Source: Lenzites betulinus (Eukaryota; Basidiomycota; Agaricomycetes; Polyporales; Polyporaceae). From it: 64,000 bases of DNA. The stretch is taken from contig JABYQU010000008.1 in NCBI GenBank assembly GCA_022264855.1, positions 310,001 to 374,000 on the forward strand. The letters are read 5' to 3'. Made by a program: the position numbers and the translations under genes. Below the pieces are notes generated by a model. It worked only from the letters and a program-made list of their open reading frames with translations. It had not been told where the DNA came from and searched no databases. This document shows positions 1 to 14,200 of the stretch, one piece after another. The stretch's first letter is position 1. Every line of letters starts with the position of its first letter.

Positions 1-35
1 GTAAACTACTCTAGGTACCACCGCCAGCTACACAG

Positions 36-2473
36 CTGCTGACCGATGCCCAATTCTACGTCCGCGATCCACATACCGGTCGCGATCGCCCCAATGTCGA
101 CTTTTTGAGGGAACATTTCCTGCGCGAAGGCAGACTCTCCCATGAGCAGGCTATGTTCATCCTCGAACAAACTACAGACCTCATGACCCGCGAGCCGAAC
201 CTCCTCCAAGTCCCAAGTCCCGTAACAGGTTTGTGGTTCAGTCAACCTTACCCCGCACCGCGTCTCACGCGACTGCCACTGCCCCAGTTTGCGGGGATAT
301 ACATGGCCAGTATGTGAGTGCTCACCCGTTCTCGTCATACGTATTCAGCTGACGCTCCACAGTACGATCTCATGAAGGTATTTGACGTCGGGGGCTCCTT
401 CGAAGAGAATAATTACCTGTTCCTGGGGGATTATGTCGATCGCGGTTGCTTCGGCATCGAGGTGAGCTTATGATCCCCATTGACCTGCATCTACACTCGA
501 TGTATCTGGTGTTACGTGCTGCATCGGCTTCCTTCACCGTATGGCACCCGCTCATGGCATCTTGAGTTTTGGGGACCATAATTTTGACCGACGGTCCTGT
601 TGAAACGCATCCCACTCGAGATTGCGAACAAACAACTAATCGAGCCATGTTTCACAAGTGTCTGCTCTACCTCTACGCGCTCAAACTATGTTATCCAAAA
701 CGGCTGTTCCTGCTACGCGGTAATCACGAATGCAGGCATCTCACAGAATACTTTACATTCAAGCGCGAATGTGAGCCAGTGATACTGAACTTCTGCTAAC
801 AGTAAATTGATATCCGACATCCCGCGCCTAGGTTTACACAAATATACGCCTATGATCTATGATGCTTGTATCCGGTCCTTCCAGGCGCTTCCCGTCACTG
901 CGCTTGTGGATGGGAAGTTCTTCTGTGTACATGGCGGGATATCGCCCGAGCTTGACACATTGAAGGACTTGGAGCGTGTACGTCACCTAGACCTTATATC
1001 TGTGTGCCGCGGATATCGACTTAACTCCTTGTCCGATAATAGATGAATCGATTCGAGGAACCGGCCTCCAAAGGACTTCTCTGCGATCTGCTCTGGGCCG
1101 ATCCGATTCCTAACTTTGGTCATGAGGTACGAACGGAGTCTGTCAACTCATCATAACTGTAAGCTTATCACAATGCACATAGTCGGAACCCACATATGAC
1201 AACCCGCATGGAATTCATCCCGGAGTCCCCTTTATCGACAACCACACACGTGGCTGTAGCTACTACTTTACGTGAGTTCCCTTCGAGTGCTCCAGCTCGT
1301 CCACTGGTACTGACAGCTGTCCTAATATCTAGATATGATGCAGCGTGTAAGTTCCTGGAGCGCAATCAGTTGCTTGGAATCTTCCGCGGGCATGAAGCAC
1401 AGGATGCGGGGTACACGATGCATCGCAAGACGCCGACCAAGAAGTTCCCCTCGGTAATAACGATTTTCAGCGCCCCGAATTATTTGGACGTGTACCACAA
1501 CCGTGGCGCCGTGATCAAATACAAGAACCGGAACATAACTATCAGGTATGCCGGCCCGCCTAACCCTAAGCACGCTTAAACTTATGTTCGGCGCTCGCAT
1601 TTCAGGCAGTACAACGCGACCTCGCATCCGTACTGGTTGCCGAACTTTATGGACGCCTTCACGTGGTCGCTGCCGTTTGTGGGCGAGAAGATCACGGAGA
1701 TGCTGCTCGCGATCCTGGCGGTGTGCTCGGACCAGGAGCTGGAGTCGACCTCGTCCGAGGAAGACGACTCGGAGCGTGCACGGGAGCTCGACAGTGACTC
1801 GGACTCGGACGAGACGCGTACCGTCGCGGACCTCTCCCTAGGCCCGGGCGAGATCTCGCAGCGCCGACAGGAGATCAAGAATAAGATTTTGGCGGTCGGG
1901 CGTATGCAACGCATTTTCCAGCTTCTCCGGTGCGTTCCGCGTCCCAATACGTACTCAATAATAGACTAACGTCCGTCTAGCGAGGAATCAGAGAACGCGA
2001 CGGAGCTCACGCCCGCGCCGATGCCAGGCGGGCCCCCGATGGCGGGCACAGGCCCTCCGACGGCGTGGCCGGGCGGGTTCCACGCGACCGGCGGGGCACC
2101 CGACGCGCTCGGGGTGCAGGGCACGCAGATGCGGCGCATGATCCGCACGTTCTCGGACGCGCGCGCGTCGGATATCGCGAACGAGCGCATGCCGCAGTTC
2201 GACTACAACGCGTCGCAGAGCATCCCGCTCGTGCCCGTGCCGAGCATGCGCCTGCCCGGGCTCGCGCTCGCGAGCGGGGGCGCGGAGGGCGCGGGCGGCC
2301 ATGCGCCGGGCGAGGAGCCGGACCCGCGGCGGATGGAGGATTTGATCAAACGTGCGTTGGAAGAGGAGGGTTTGGGCGATGGGGGCATGGTGGAGAGGCT
2401 GGCGGACCGCATTGCGCGCGGACGCAGGTCCGGACGACCGAGGAACTTGAAACGGTTCGAGACGGCGCCGTGA
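36..2473 (+). CDS. CNA1: calcineurin A, catalytic subunit (partial, 5' end outside window)
   Basis: Ca2+/calmodulin-dependent Ser/Thr phosphatase PP2B, which dephosphorylates targets such as Crz1-type factors and pairs with calcineurin B. The window opens inside an intron, and the first visible exon starts at about 36. The spliced protein shows the metal-site motifs GDIHGQ (joined over the intron near 226-280), GDYVDRG (about 433-453) and RGNHE (about 712-735), then the HGG motif near 930 and SAPNY near 1470-1486. The amphipathic calcineurin-B-binding helix follows (1640-1735), then an acidic Ser/Asp/Glu stretch, the calmodulin-binding helix (about 1860-1940, [10 protein letters not shown]) and an autoinhibitory-like segment (about 2140-2210, ending NERMPQF). 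A proline/glycine-rich linker separates the last two. The intron at 462-658 (197 nt) is long for this locus. The stop is TGA at 2471. It is convergent with UBC13. Family assignment is secure; exon ends are by eye. Confidence 0.95.
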
Positions 2474-2971
2474 GGATTTGTTCGCGGCCACTGTACTCGG
2501 TCGTGGAATGATTGGATTGTGGTGGTGTATACCCACAGGATTGGTTGACGCGCTGTGTTGTTGTATTACCCCCATGTTATGGTTCAGTGCTACTCGGAAT
2601 CCGTTATTGCTAGCACGCTTTCACAGCGTCAAGTTGAAACAAGTGCGCTATTCGCCGGACTGCACTCAAGGACGGCCATGAATGCATGACTAGTCCATTG
2701 GCGTTAGAGCAGAGGCAGATTAGTGCCTCGTACCTGTGGATCACTAGGGTTCCTTGACAGTTCATCGCGCACGAGCGCGCGAAAATGACAAGGACGTCGA
2801 ACTGAGATGATAGGACAACAGGACACCACAACGTACATTCCATCTTTCCGATACTTCTACGCACTACAAAGTCTCAAGCCAGAAACCCGGCGGCCCCGCC
2901 CCGCAGCCCGGATCGTCGTCACACGGCGTGCGCGGGTGGCGGTGAAGACCGCGACGGCGACGACAAGCGCA
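2474..2971. other. convergent intergenic region calcineurin A / UBC13
   Basis: Five hundred bases between two facing stop codons. They should hold both 3' UTRs. I see no further coding exon, RNA gene or repeat. Confidence 0.6.
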
Positions 2972-3877
<906 letters not shown>

Positions 3878-4149
3878 GGATGAGCGTGCGGGGGCGTCGG
3901 GGCGGGAGTTGGTGCGAGAGAGAGAGCCAATCTCAATCTCGCGTACGGTGGCCACCTACCCCGATGCGGTAACTCGCTTGGATCAGCGCGCGGGCCGGCT
4001 GCCCGGCTGCGTCCACGAAAGCGAACGCGTGTGTGGCGCGGCGCGTCCTTGTCCTCCTTGGGCTGCCCTCCTTCTCCGGCGACAGCTACCACCGGGTGTG
4101 CAATAGGGTATCGCACACACGCTATTCTCAACCACATACCGCCACCACC
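3878..4149. promoter_or_regulatory. bidirectional promoter region UBC13 / elongin C
   Basis: The two start codons face away from each other across only 272 bp, so both promoters must lie here or overlap the 5' UTRs. No TATA box is obvious. The overlap in ubiquitin-pathway function is suggestive only. Confidence 0.5.
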
Positions 4150-4836
4150 ATGGCGGAGAACCCCGTGCAAGGCCAGGCATGTCAAAGTGTCCCCGACTTC
4201 CTGGGACGCTCATTTTGGCTGATGAATTCATCTTACTTTCCGCTGTGCAACATCAGGCAGATGAGGACGAGAAGATGAACGAATGGGTCCGCCTCACATC
4301 CACCGACGGCTACGAATTTCTCGTCAAGCGCAAAGTCGCCATGGGCAGTGGCACTCTTCGGAATTCCCTCAGCGCAGACAGTTTGTGTCTTGCCTTTCAC
4401 TGAACGCACAACCGCTCACTCCTCGTACTTTCGCACAGGTAGCTTCTCTGAAGCCTTGTCTAATACATCGCACACCAATGAACGGTGCGTTGTCTGTCAG
4501 GCCTAGTGCCACACCCCAGTACGTTGCGCGTGGAACAACTTCGTGCTGACCTCGTGTCCACTTTATAGTGCAATCATCGTGGAAAAGCTGTGCGAGTACC
4601 TCTCTTACAAGTCGCTCTACGAGAGCGCGAAAAAGAATGAGGAGATCCCTGACTTCCAAGAACGCGTCTACCCCGAGATATCCTTGGAACTGTGCGTCCC
4701 CTCCCGCGTCTTCTCCGCGTAGCACTAACGCCGCTGCCCCGTCTTCTAGACTCGTAGCCGCCGATTACTACGATGGTCCGTCCGCTCCGCCCGCGTTTCA
4801 GGGTACCCTACCTCACGTCTTCGTTTCACAGCATGA
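4150..4836 (+). CDS. ELC1: elongin C (SKP1-like BTB/POZ adaptor)
   Basis: Small SKP1/BTB-fold adaptor that, with elongin B-type or cullin partners, links substrate receptors to E3 ligases and acts in Pol II degradation. The spliced product is about 116 residues. It shows the conserved WVRLTSTDGYEFLVKRKVA start of the fold, the loop SGTLRN, then IIVEKLCEYLSYK, IPDF and the terminal helix ISLELLVAADYYD. The first intron (4177-4256) begins GCATGT, a GC-AG intron, which joins MAENPVQGQ to ADEDEK. The last intron is best placed at 4776-4831 (56 nt), giving a final codon plus TGA at 4834. Reading through instead would add about 27 residues unlike the family. Start chosen at ATG 4150 in a CCACCACC context. 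Confidence 0.9.
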
Positions 4837-6789
4837 CTTGACAGAATTATTCGAACGTGTCCTTGTGTCCCACAGTACACTGTTGTGTATCGGTGTATAG
4901 CATCTTCATGTCTTGAAACAGCAACTTCTTGTGCCCCAACCGGACTCGCGTATTGAAGCCCTGCGCTCGGTGTTTTTCCAGAGTTTGACGCAAACCGAGT
5001 ACCGGTGATACCGAATCGCTAGCCTCGGGCCTAAGACACCGTCTGCGAATACTGCAGTGCTCGCATGGTACATATATAGCGATTGTCCTTCACTCCCGGT
5101 GAGAAATCGCTATGGGCGCTTAGGGCCTGGTGCGCTCAAATTATGCCCGCACGATGGGCACCGAAAACGGGAACACTTTCCCGATGTCGCAATAGTGCAA
5201 TACACCGTCTTCGTGTGGTATAGGACTTGCAATATATTAAATTATGCTCTCATGGGTCAGGATGTGGCTGAATATGACGGGCAGAAGCAAATCAATTGGG
5301 CCCTATGGTACACGAAAGACTAATTAATCCCGCCCCCAACCGCCCCTCGCCGCCGCTGCTCTTGCCCCGCCCCTCGCCACCGCTGGCCCACCCCACTCCT
5401 CCATAGGCCCCGCTGGCTCACCGGTACCCACCTTGTACATGCCCACACTGTTCTTGCTTGAATCCCAGACATACTCCGCTATGATGGAAAGGCTGGAAAT
5501 GTTAAATTGCCACCCAGTGGCGGGTGCTACGGCGGCCTTGAGGAGGCGGGGGAAGGGGTCGCGGGACAGTGGAGGTGGTGGTAGCGGGCAGTCTGGACGC
5601 ACCTGTATGCTCCATGCCATCCGGTGTTCTGCTCGTCGAGCTGCCAGTGCTTTCTGGTGTGCAGATGTGCTATGTCAGTGCACGAAGCTGTCAGCCTGAA
5701 AGTATCAGCCGCACAGACTGTGACGCAGCTCGTGCAGAGGTTGTCGCAGCCTCAACGTTGCGTCGCTATCGACGGCCTACCTTGTACTGAGTATGTATAC
5801 TTATGGCTGCTGACGTTGAGCCCAATAAATGGGAATAGACACACCTTTCTCGATACCTGCTGTAATGTCACAAAGAGACGACTCACTACTTTGCCTGGAT
5901 TTGTTTTTCTGGTGACTCAAGCAAGCCGAGGACGCACCTTTACTCACAAGTTTATCCCGTAAGACAATCACACTCTGAAACGTACCAGCGGGGGCGTTGT
6001 GGCAGCCGTGGCCAAAGCAGTAGGCAGCGACATGAAAGGGAGAGGAGAGTGCAAGGGGCAAGTTGAACTTGGTTGAACGTTAATTGCAAGGGGGGGCCCG
6101 AAGGGGAGCCGATACTGAGCCGATGCACAAAAAGGCTGCAACTTCGAAGGCACACACAATTCTGTGTCATTGCATGTATATGGCACACTATGCTCCCATA
6201 AGGTCTTGAATTGAGGTGTGAATTTGTGAGTCCTACATGAATGAGTTGATGTGGAGACACAAAGTCGAAACAGGAGCAAGACATGTCAAGTACTTAGACG
6301 CTCATCACGATGCCGTCCGAGTGCAGCAGAAGGACTTCGTGCCGCAATATCCCACCAGAACAAACCCTAGGCGCCCATAGTCATTTCTCACCGGGCTTCA
6401 CTCCTTGGGTGTATCACCCCCCGAATGGGCGTTTACGTGGCTGAAAGTTCAGTATAAATACGCGGCTGCGGTTCTACCAACGCTATGCATGTGCCGCTGT
6501 GGGCAAGGCCCACCGGAGTTCGGCTGTGCGTGTAAGCTCCAGCTACAGAACCGGCTTACAGGTGCGATGTCTGGCCATGTCCTCGTCGCAGCCCGAACCT
6601 CCTCGCCGCAGTCTAGGTGTCCAATGCTGATTCTGCTACATATAGGTATACAATGGGTGCAGACGCGTGTCGAGCCGGGGGTCTACCCCAGCAGTCGTAA
6701 GTCCAGGTCCGAGCAAGCTATGATACATCATGATCGCGCTCCAAGATACACCTCACATCCAACGCCCGACGTCGGCGTTCCGCACTCGC
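4837..6789. other. no recognised gene; possible small multi-exon gene on the minus strand
   Basis: Nearly 2 kb without a recognisable product. On the minus strand several spots look like splice donors after short open segments: near 5988 (CTG then GTACGT), 5938 (AAG then GTGCGT), 5781 (AAG then GTAGGC), 5602 (CAG then GTGCGT) and 5433 (AAG then GTGGGT). An ATG at about 6032 begins MSLPTALATAA. These could be exons of a small unknown gene, but no assembled frame matched a family I know. The plus strand at 5300-5420 is simple C-rich sequence. From 6060 to 6790 I see only open frames typical of chance. Confidence 0.25.
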
Positions 6790-9700
6790 TCAGTCGTCCC
6801 GCCAGGGCGGGCGTGGACCATGGGGATACCGGCGCCGGGCCCTTTGCCTCCGTGCGCGGGTGTCCTGCTCATCACCATCGTCATCATCCTCGTCGCTGTT
6901 CTGGTTGCGGGTGCCCGACCCGCTCGCGATGTTGGCAGGCTCTTCCGTACGCGCAGGCCTGTTTACGCGCCCGCGGCATACGGGGCAGGTGCGTGCGCCC
7001 TTGAGCCATTGCTGCGATGTGCGTGTGAGCGTATGAGCAGGGGAAGGGGAAGAAAGGAACGTACCTGGAGGCAGCCCTCGTGGAACCAGTGTGAGCAGCC
7101 GCCGATGCGGAGACACGCGTCCTCCTGCGTGTACTGCCAAGCGGAGCATGAGAAGTGAGGCATGCAGCAAGCAGGCAAGAATGTGTTGACTTACGTCGTC
7201 GAGACATATGGGGCAACGCTCATCCGTGACGCCCGGCGTAGCCCAGTCGCGGTACTTCCCCTTCGGGAGCGACGAGACGATGTCCGCCGGGGTGCCGCGC
7301 GGCTTGACGTCGCCCAGCAGGTTCGAGAGCGACAGCAGCCCCTCGTACGAAAAGTCGAAGTCCTCGTCGCGCTGCAACAATTAGCGCGTGAACATCCGCA
7401 CAAGACGCGCGCACGTCAGGAGAACATAACACTCACGACATAGTCGCCGATGCTGCCGCGTCGGCGCGGGAACGGGTGGCGCCGACCGCGGCTTGAGACG
7501 TCCACCCAGACCATGTCCGCAGGGGTACGCTCCGCACCCCCACGGCGCGCGAACCGCCCGTTCAGCGGGGCCGGGCGCGGCTCCAAGCGCGGGTCCCTGA
7601 CTGAGGGCGTCCCGGGGAGCTCCCTGTACCGCATGCTGAGCGGCGCGAACTGCAGTTCCGCCTGCTCAATAAAGTCGAATCTGGAGCGGTCGTCGTTGGC
7701 GCTGCCGCGCGGAGCGGACGACAAGGATGAGGGCGCGGGAGGGGCGGCTCTTGGGGCCGGTTCGCGCTCGCGCTCACGGGTGCGTGCCATCACGCGCTGT
7801 AGGAGGTCGCGATGGCGCTGCGTACGATCCGGGCGGGTTGTCGCGCGCGGGGGGTCTTCGCTCGGTAAGCGACTCGACGGAGGCTCGCGCTCGAGCAGGC
7901 TGCGGAAGCGCAGGTTCGCGCGCCGGTCGGCCTCTTCGCGCAGGGCGGAACTGCGTGACTCGGCGGGGCGGGAAGTGGTGCTGGTGGGGACTGCAGGTAC
8001 GGCAGGATTGGGGGTTCTGGTGTTCGGGCTGGCTCCGAACTCAGCGTTAGATAGGGTGTCTGAAAGCAAGGGGCGGCCGAAGTATCCCCCGACGCTCCAA
8101 AAGTCAAGAGCACTGCGAATTTGCGAGGGGTCCGGTGGGCTTCTGAAGAACTCGGGAGGCGGGGGGGTGGGTGTTCGACTTCGGGCGGATCGAGTCACAA
8201 ACATGTCGAACATCTCTGACGGACGAGGGCGCGAATTTTGGAGGTCGACAAATCCAGACCAGGGATCGGGGGAGCGCCTGGCAGGGCGCAGTCTCGAGCG
8301 GTCCTCCTGTTCCCTTGGCCGGCGAGGAGCAGGTTCGTCTGAGGCCCATGGAGTGGAGGCACCCAACGCAGTATTTGCATGCCACAATGGGGAGGATGCG
8401 GTCGTCATGCTCTCTTCCTCCTCAAGAGCATGCCTCCACCATGGACTGGCTGTAGGTTCCTCTGAAATCTCCGTGCCGCGCCGCCGATCCGTCCGGTCTG
8501 TAGATGGTTCATGGCGCTCAGCGGTCGAACGGTACTGCAGAGCCACGGAGCGGGCCAGCGTCGCCCGGAACGGCCCGTCCCTAAAGTCGTCGAGATTGAT
8601 GTTCAGGGAGCGAGGAGTCTGGGAGGTCTCCTCAGCACGAGCTGTGTGTCCGACAGATGCGGTGCGTTCGACCGATGCCCTCCGAGCAGGCGCAAAACGC
8701 TCCGTGAACGACTGTAGCATTGCATCATCTTCAGCCCGACGAAGAGCTGGATGGTCCTGGCTAGAGTGTTGAGATGGCTCACGGGGCCATGGGAAGAGCA
8801 TACTATCAGGTACAGTGGACGCTGACGGGTTTCCCGTAGACTCGGAGCGTTCAGGAAGCTGTGGTAGAGGACGAGCACGGTGACGCAGGCCCGAGAGAGC
8901 CATAGCTCTAGCACGACTGTTGAACTCAACGAACGATGGTAACGCGCCAGTATGAGGGTCTTCAGGTGGGGGTGGAGGAGACGTCCGCGCGGTGGATCTG
9001 AGCAGGGGCAGAACTGGTTCCGCTTCCATGGGCCGTGTATCTTCGGCATTGCGCAGCCGTACCCAGGGAAGGTCCCGCTGTCCAAGAGGTGGATCAAGCG
9101 CGAGTGGAGCCGTAGCCATGGACGATGAACTAGAATCCCAAGTGATAGCTGGAGAAAACCAGGGGTCCACAGATGCAGGCATCCAGGAGTCCAAAAGACT
9201 TGCTTCTTCTTCTTCTTCCCGGCGTCTGGCCATGCGCTGGCGGCGCTCACGTGCAAGCGAGTCGGTATAATAGGCAGAAAGTGCAGGCTCTTGCGTAGAA
9301 GGGCGAAGGTGACGAGCGGCAGCGGCGGTTGCATTATCGTCAAGAGCATGTCGGAGTGTAGAATAGGTGCTGGTTGGGACTGATGAGTCAATAGCAGTGC
9401 GGGAAGCTGGGAAGGGTGAGAGGGGCGGCAACGGTTCAGCCAAGAACTCCGCAACGCGCCGACGATGTGCCTCCACTTCACGCAGTGTGCGATTTACGTC
9501 TTCTGTCCGACGCTCCCAAGTGTCTTCGTATGCTGGGCGCGCTGCTGTCTCGTTGAGGATAGAGACTAGGCGTGACTCCAGAAGCCTTTGAGAAGATGGC
9601 AGCCGATGCAAGGACGGTTGCACAGTACGGGGTGCGCTTCGTGGCGAGCCTACAGGTCTGCTTTCGAGCACTACACCATGATACCGCGGGGGAACAGAGG

Positions 9701-11005
9701 GCGGGATTATAGGAGAGCGGCCTGGCTGAGGATTGGCAACATCTCGATCTCGAGCTAGGTCATCGAGAAGGTTCAAGTGAGCTCCATACGGACTGAAGTG
9801 AGGATTGTCCACGCGGTCCGCAACGCGACTTGAAGGGGGATCTTCATGTTCAGCGATGAGGCGCTGCCACGTCTCGGCTGCCGAGGTTGTTGACGGAGAA
9901 GTGGGAGGAAGACGGGGCAAGAGGCTCCGCCAGGAGCGCGTGATATCATTCGAGGTTGAGCGCCTCCACCAGGGGCGACGAGGGTGGGCAGAAATGTTTG
10001 CGTCCGAGGAGCCCTCCACGGGTGAAGCCTCTCGACCAGAAGGTCCACTGCCGCGGGTGCTGGGTGTCTCGCGACTTGCAGAATCGTCCTGCGCGTCCGA
10101 AGCATATGCATCATTGACAGGGCGCCCACGCCTGGGTTCTGAGGCATCTACAGAGGGGGCAGAAAGAGTCTGAATCCATGAGATCGCTGTGTACAACTTG
10201 AGAACGAACCGTTGTTCCGCCCGTGTAGAGAGTCAAGCCACGGGGTGGAGAGTGCACCACGGACGGGGTATGCATCGGTATCGTATGTGGCATACGCTCG
10301 AGACAAGTGCAGGTCATCGTCTAGACCGCGTGGTAGTCTGATCGGAGGAATGGGGCCGGCGTTTCGGGCAGAAGAGGATGTGGGAAGGGCAGCAGGTGAG
10401 GACCGCAGAGGTGCAATCTCTCGATCGAAGGCGCTCGCCCGCTCGAGAGACATCGCAATGGCATCCTCAAGTGGTCCAGTTGATGTTGATGGGGGCGTAC
10501 GACCTGTCCGCAATGGCACTGTGCTCTGCCGCGGCGCAAGAGAGAGTATGTCCCAATGTGAAGGTGCCCTGGGCATGGGGGACGGTACTGGAGAAGGTGG
10601 ATGGGCGTCAGCCATATCCTGCTCTACGAGCATGTGTTCTTCAAGTATGCCCTCCATCTCAACTGGGGCTGGAGAGGGAGCAGCAGGGAGCGTAGAGTGA
10701 GCTGAGTGGTAGCTCGACTGACTGCTGGTGCTGCTCGAAGAGGACAGAGAGTCGGCGGTAGTGGAAAGCAGGATGTCGTCGAGTTCGCTGGTGTACGTAG
10801 AGTCATTCTCGTTTCGGGCACGCTTGCTACGCTCACGACTATCTTCCGCGGCTGTCGCGGAGCGGGAGGGAGAGTCTCTGTGGCTGCGACCGGCTTGCTG
10901 GGGGCTGGGTCCCCCGCGTTCGCCGTCGGGGCCCATGGCATCGTAGGAACGTTTGTGCGAAGACGAGCCAGAGGCAATGTTGTGCGAGTAGACCTGTTCT
11001 GCCAT
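6790..11005 (-). CDS. large RING-H2 zinc finger protein, putative E3 ubiquitin ligase
   Basis: A 1,324-residue protein with a C-terminal RING-H2 finger, so probably an E3 ubiquitin ligase. Exons right to left: 10210-11005, 7437-10147, 7195-7371, 7065-7133, 6790-7011. Their summed length is a whole number of codons. The RING (about residues 1222-1263) reads CPICLDD, then CSHWFHEGC, then CPVC, a C3H2C3 order, split over three exons. Everything before it is low-complexity Ser/Pro/Arg-rich sequence with no visible domain, so it is probably disordered. The tail after the RING has an Asp run followed by a basic patch. No transmembrane segment was seen. Start at ATG 11005 (MAEQVYSHN); an in-frame ATG at 11098 would add 31 residues. 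The last intron before the large exon is 10148-10209. Substrate unknown. Confidence 0.85.
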
Positions 11006-11231
11006 CGTGGGGAATCGGGGCGAGGTGGGGATGGTGGTGGTTGCGGACAACCCGGTCCCCGTCGAGCGTTGCGGCTGCACGACGCACGCCACCCCCATTG
11101 TCCCCCTAGATTAGATAGACGCGCGTACTTGTGTCTCCCTCATCTACTGCGCTGTATTCGCAGAGTACTACTGTAAGCTACGGGACAAGACTACACTAGG
11201 GTATGGTTCGTCGACAGTGCGGGCTCATATA

Positions 11232-14200
11232 TTACTCCCTCTTCTCGAGCTCGGCCGCCCGCCTCTTCTCCCGCCGTTCACGCCCGCGAGTCACCATCGG
11301 CTTGGGCTCGAGGTCCGCGAAAAGCGCCTTGCACACCTTCTCGATGATCCAGCAACCCACAAAGTCGATGGCCATCGATGCCGTCAGCCTGTATTTGAAC
11401 TACAGATGGATGTCAGAATTATGCCGGCTTAGCAAGGAAGGGGCAAAGGGACACACCGAGTCCTCCATCTCGACAATCTGGAGCCACCGGTTGAGTTCTG
11501 GCAGAAGATCCGTTGCGCCGGAGATAGCGACACCACCCGCGCCGACCAGACCGTACCAGAGCGCAGAATTCTCGCGGATGCCCTCACGGAACGGGCGGCC
11601 TTGGAAGTTGATAGCGAACGTCGACACTTGCTGCGAGAGACCGAGCAGGTAGATCGCCGTGTTCAGTAGGTTCGGCTCGAACTTCGCCTCGAGGTCGATG
11701 GCGCCACGCGTCTCGTACGAGTGCGTGAGCTGCGTGATGTAGACGAGCGTCACGATGTGGAGGGCGAACTGGAACAGCACGGAGAGCAGAACATAAAAGT
11801 TGAAGATGTTCCCAAGCGGCCTCTCCCTCGATAGTTTCTCTACGGGCTATAAATGCAGAGTAACTCATCCGAACTAGTCATTAGAGCCAAGTTACTCACC
11901 TTCGCACGAGAGATGCAGAGGAAGCAAACAGACATGAGCATGCCCGTGATGGTAACCTGGTAATCACCAAACTTGATGCCATCCAGATACTGGACGCTCA
12001 GACTGTACGCAGTGATGAGACAGTTGAGTGCGAGGATCTTGTACATCTGGATCGTGGCGACGAGAGTGCAGCGGCCCTGGCGAATGATATGCGTGACTAT
12101 GGCATATCGTCAGCAGACTGTCGCATGTAACTATTTATCAGTACGCACTTGCGCTGACGTTGGAAAGCTTCGAGGTGAACGGTGCGGCGCAAGAGGCATC
12201 TCCAAGCTTGATCTTGGGGACCTCGTCCTCTGCGTCCATATCGGCGAGCTTGTCGGTAATGGAGGCAAGGTCGAACTACAAGGTATGTCAGCGACATAGT
12301 ACACTTATGGGTGCGAGGGCTGCGTACCTTCTCCATGGGGTTCTTCTTCTTGGCGTTCTGCTGGTCTTCCGCAGCCTTCTTCTGCGCTTCGACAACGTTT
12401 GGGTACAAATGGGCGATAACCGGGGGGACAGGCGGGGGCACCTGGCCGAAGCGGGCGGAGATCTTCAGCTGGCTTTCGTACACCTTCTTGACACGCTCGT
12501 TACGCTGGTGCTCCGCAATCTTTTTCAGATCTTCCTCGGTACCGTCGAGCAGCGCAACACCGATGTGCGCTTGCTTCAGCGCGCCGACGTCGTTGGTGCC
12601 GTCGCCCGCCATGAGCGTAGTGTAGCCGAGTGTCTTGAGCGTGGTGAGGATGAACTCCTTTTGCGCGGGTGAGACGCGTGCGTAGACCCAGGTGTTCTGC
12701 ACAAGGTCGTTCCACGACGGATGCGCCTCGTAGAACTTCATCGCAGCACCAGTGATGCAAATATCGTACTCGTCGAAGAGCTTCGTGTCGATGGGCTTCG
12801 AAGGATCCACAGGGATAATGACGGTTTCGTCCACCGAGCGCCAGACCAATTCTAGATGACCCGTCAGTTTGTAGCGAAAAACGACAATAGAGCCATAACT
12901 CACCAGATTCGGCTGCGATACCTTCCGGGACATCGAGAATGAGCGCATCTCTGTCTACAATCTCTACATCACGCGCAACGTGAACAGCTGTTAGGGGGTT
13001 GTCACCAGTGATCATGATACACTGTACCAGCATGGTTGAACATTCGCTGCCCAGTGATAATATGAGAAAGACGTACACGGTGCGAAGAATCGCCAAGCAT
13101 TTTGAGGGCCTCGACAGCGTCCGGCTTGAGAGGACAGTGGAAAACGAGGAAACCAGCGAACTGAAGCCCAGACTCCACCTCGTCACGGGGAAGCTTGTTG
13201 ATCTTTGGAATGCATTTCGTTAGAACACGTCAAAACACACGACAACCATTTTACCTTGTCCAGGGTCATGCTATCCGTTTCCTTGAACCCAAGTGCAAGA
13301 ACGCGGCTGCCGCGACGTGTGTACCATTTGTACGTCTCATCATAATGCGCTGGGACAGTTGCCAACATCCGCTTGATCGTTTCCGGAGCACCCTTCGATG
13401 CGACGATGCACCGACCATTCGGCAAGCTGGAGACCGTGCTCATGCGCTTTAACGCCGACGAGAACTGGAAGCGGCGCCGAATGATGAGGTTCGTGCGATG
13501 CGGAGCTGAGGCTTCGGCCGGGGCGATATGGTCACCCTTGGAGAGCTGCCAGTTGAGTGCATCCAACGTGGTGCGCTCCATCGGGTCACCAACAATGGTG
13601 CCATCATCGAGACGGACGAGCGCATGAGCAGCGGCAAGCGCCAGTGTTGTCTCACGCTGAGTTGCCTTCACGTCCACCAGCTTCAGTTGGTCCGTAGGGC
13701 TAGAACAAAAATTAGCGTTACTCTCGGGGAAGATGTAATAGTACGCACTCGACACCGACAACACCTTCCACGACGAGGTTCTCCGCAGTGATAGTACCAG
13801 TCTTGTCGAAACAGCAGACGTCGACACGACCAGCAGAGGGGATACGGAAAGGCTCTGTGCAGAAGATGGCTGTGACAAGATGTGAGCGATCGGCTACACG
13901 TAAAATTTTGGTTTGGCACTCACCGTACTTGGACAACGCGACCAGAGAGGCATTTACAGCCAGGGATAGCTCCATAGGCAACTCCGGGGGTACGACGCTG
14001 GTAATGATAAGGATACAATCGAGGAGCAACTTCGACTTCTTGAGCTCCCGTTCGATACCTGGTCATACAGCAGCCATTACTACTTGCGTAACTATGAAAA
14101 TGGCCATTCTGCACTTACCTTTGGTCCATACATACCAACTGGCAGCAATGGCGAAGATGAGCAAGAAACCAATGAACAGGAAGCTCTCGATGTTGTTCGC

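Noticed and set aside
4776..4798. A 23-nt intron near the end of elongin C
   Set aside because: Too short for a fungal intron; the 56-nt intron 4776-4831 gives the family-like C-terminus and a stop.
6405..7004. A 199-codon plus-strand frame
   Set aside because: Overlaps the last exon of the RING-H2 gene on the other strand and has no motif.
7450..8772. A 440-codon open frame on the plus strand
   Set aside because: It lies antisense to the large exon of the RING-H2 gene, is Arg/Ser-rich as expected for the complement of that exon, and shows no domain.
8603..9481. A 292-codon minus-strand frame inside the RING-H2 gene
   Set aside because: Out of frame with the spliced RING protein and without any motif; a chance frame in GC-rich DNA.
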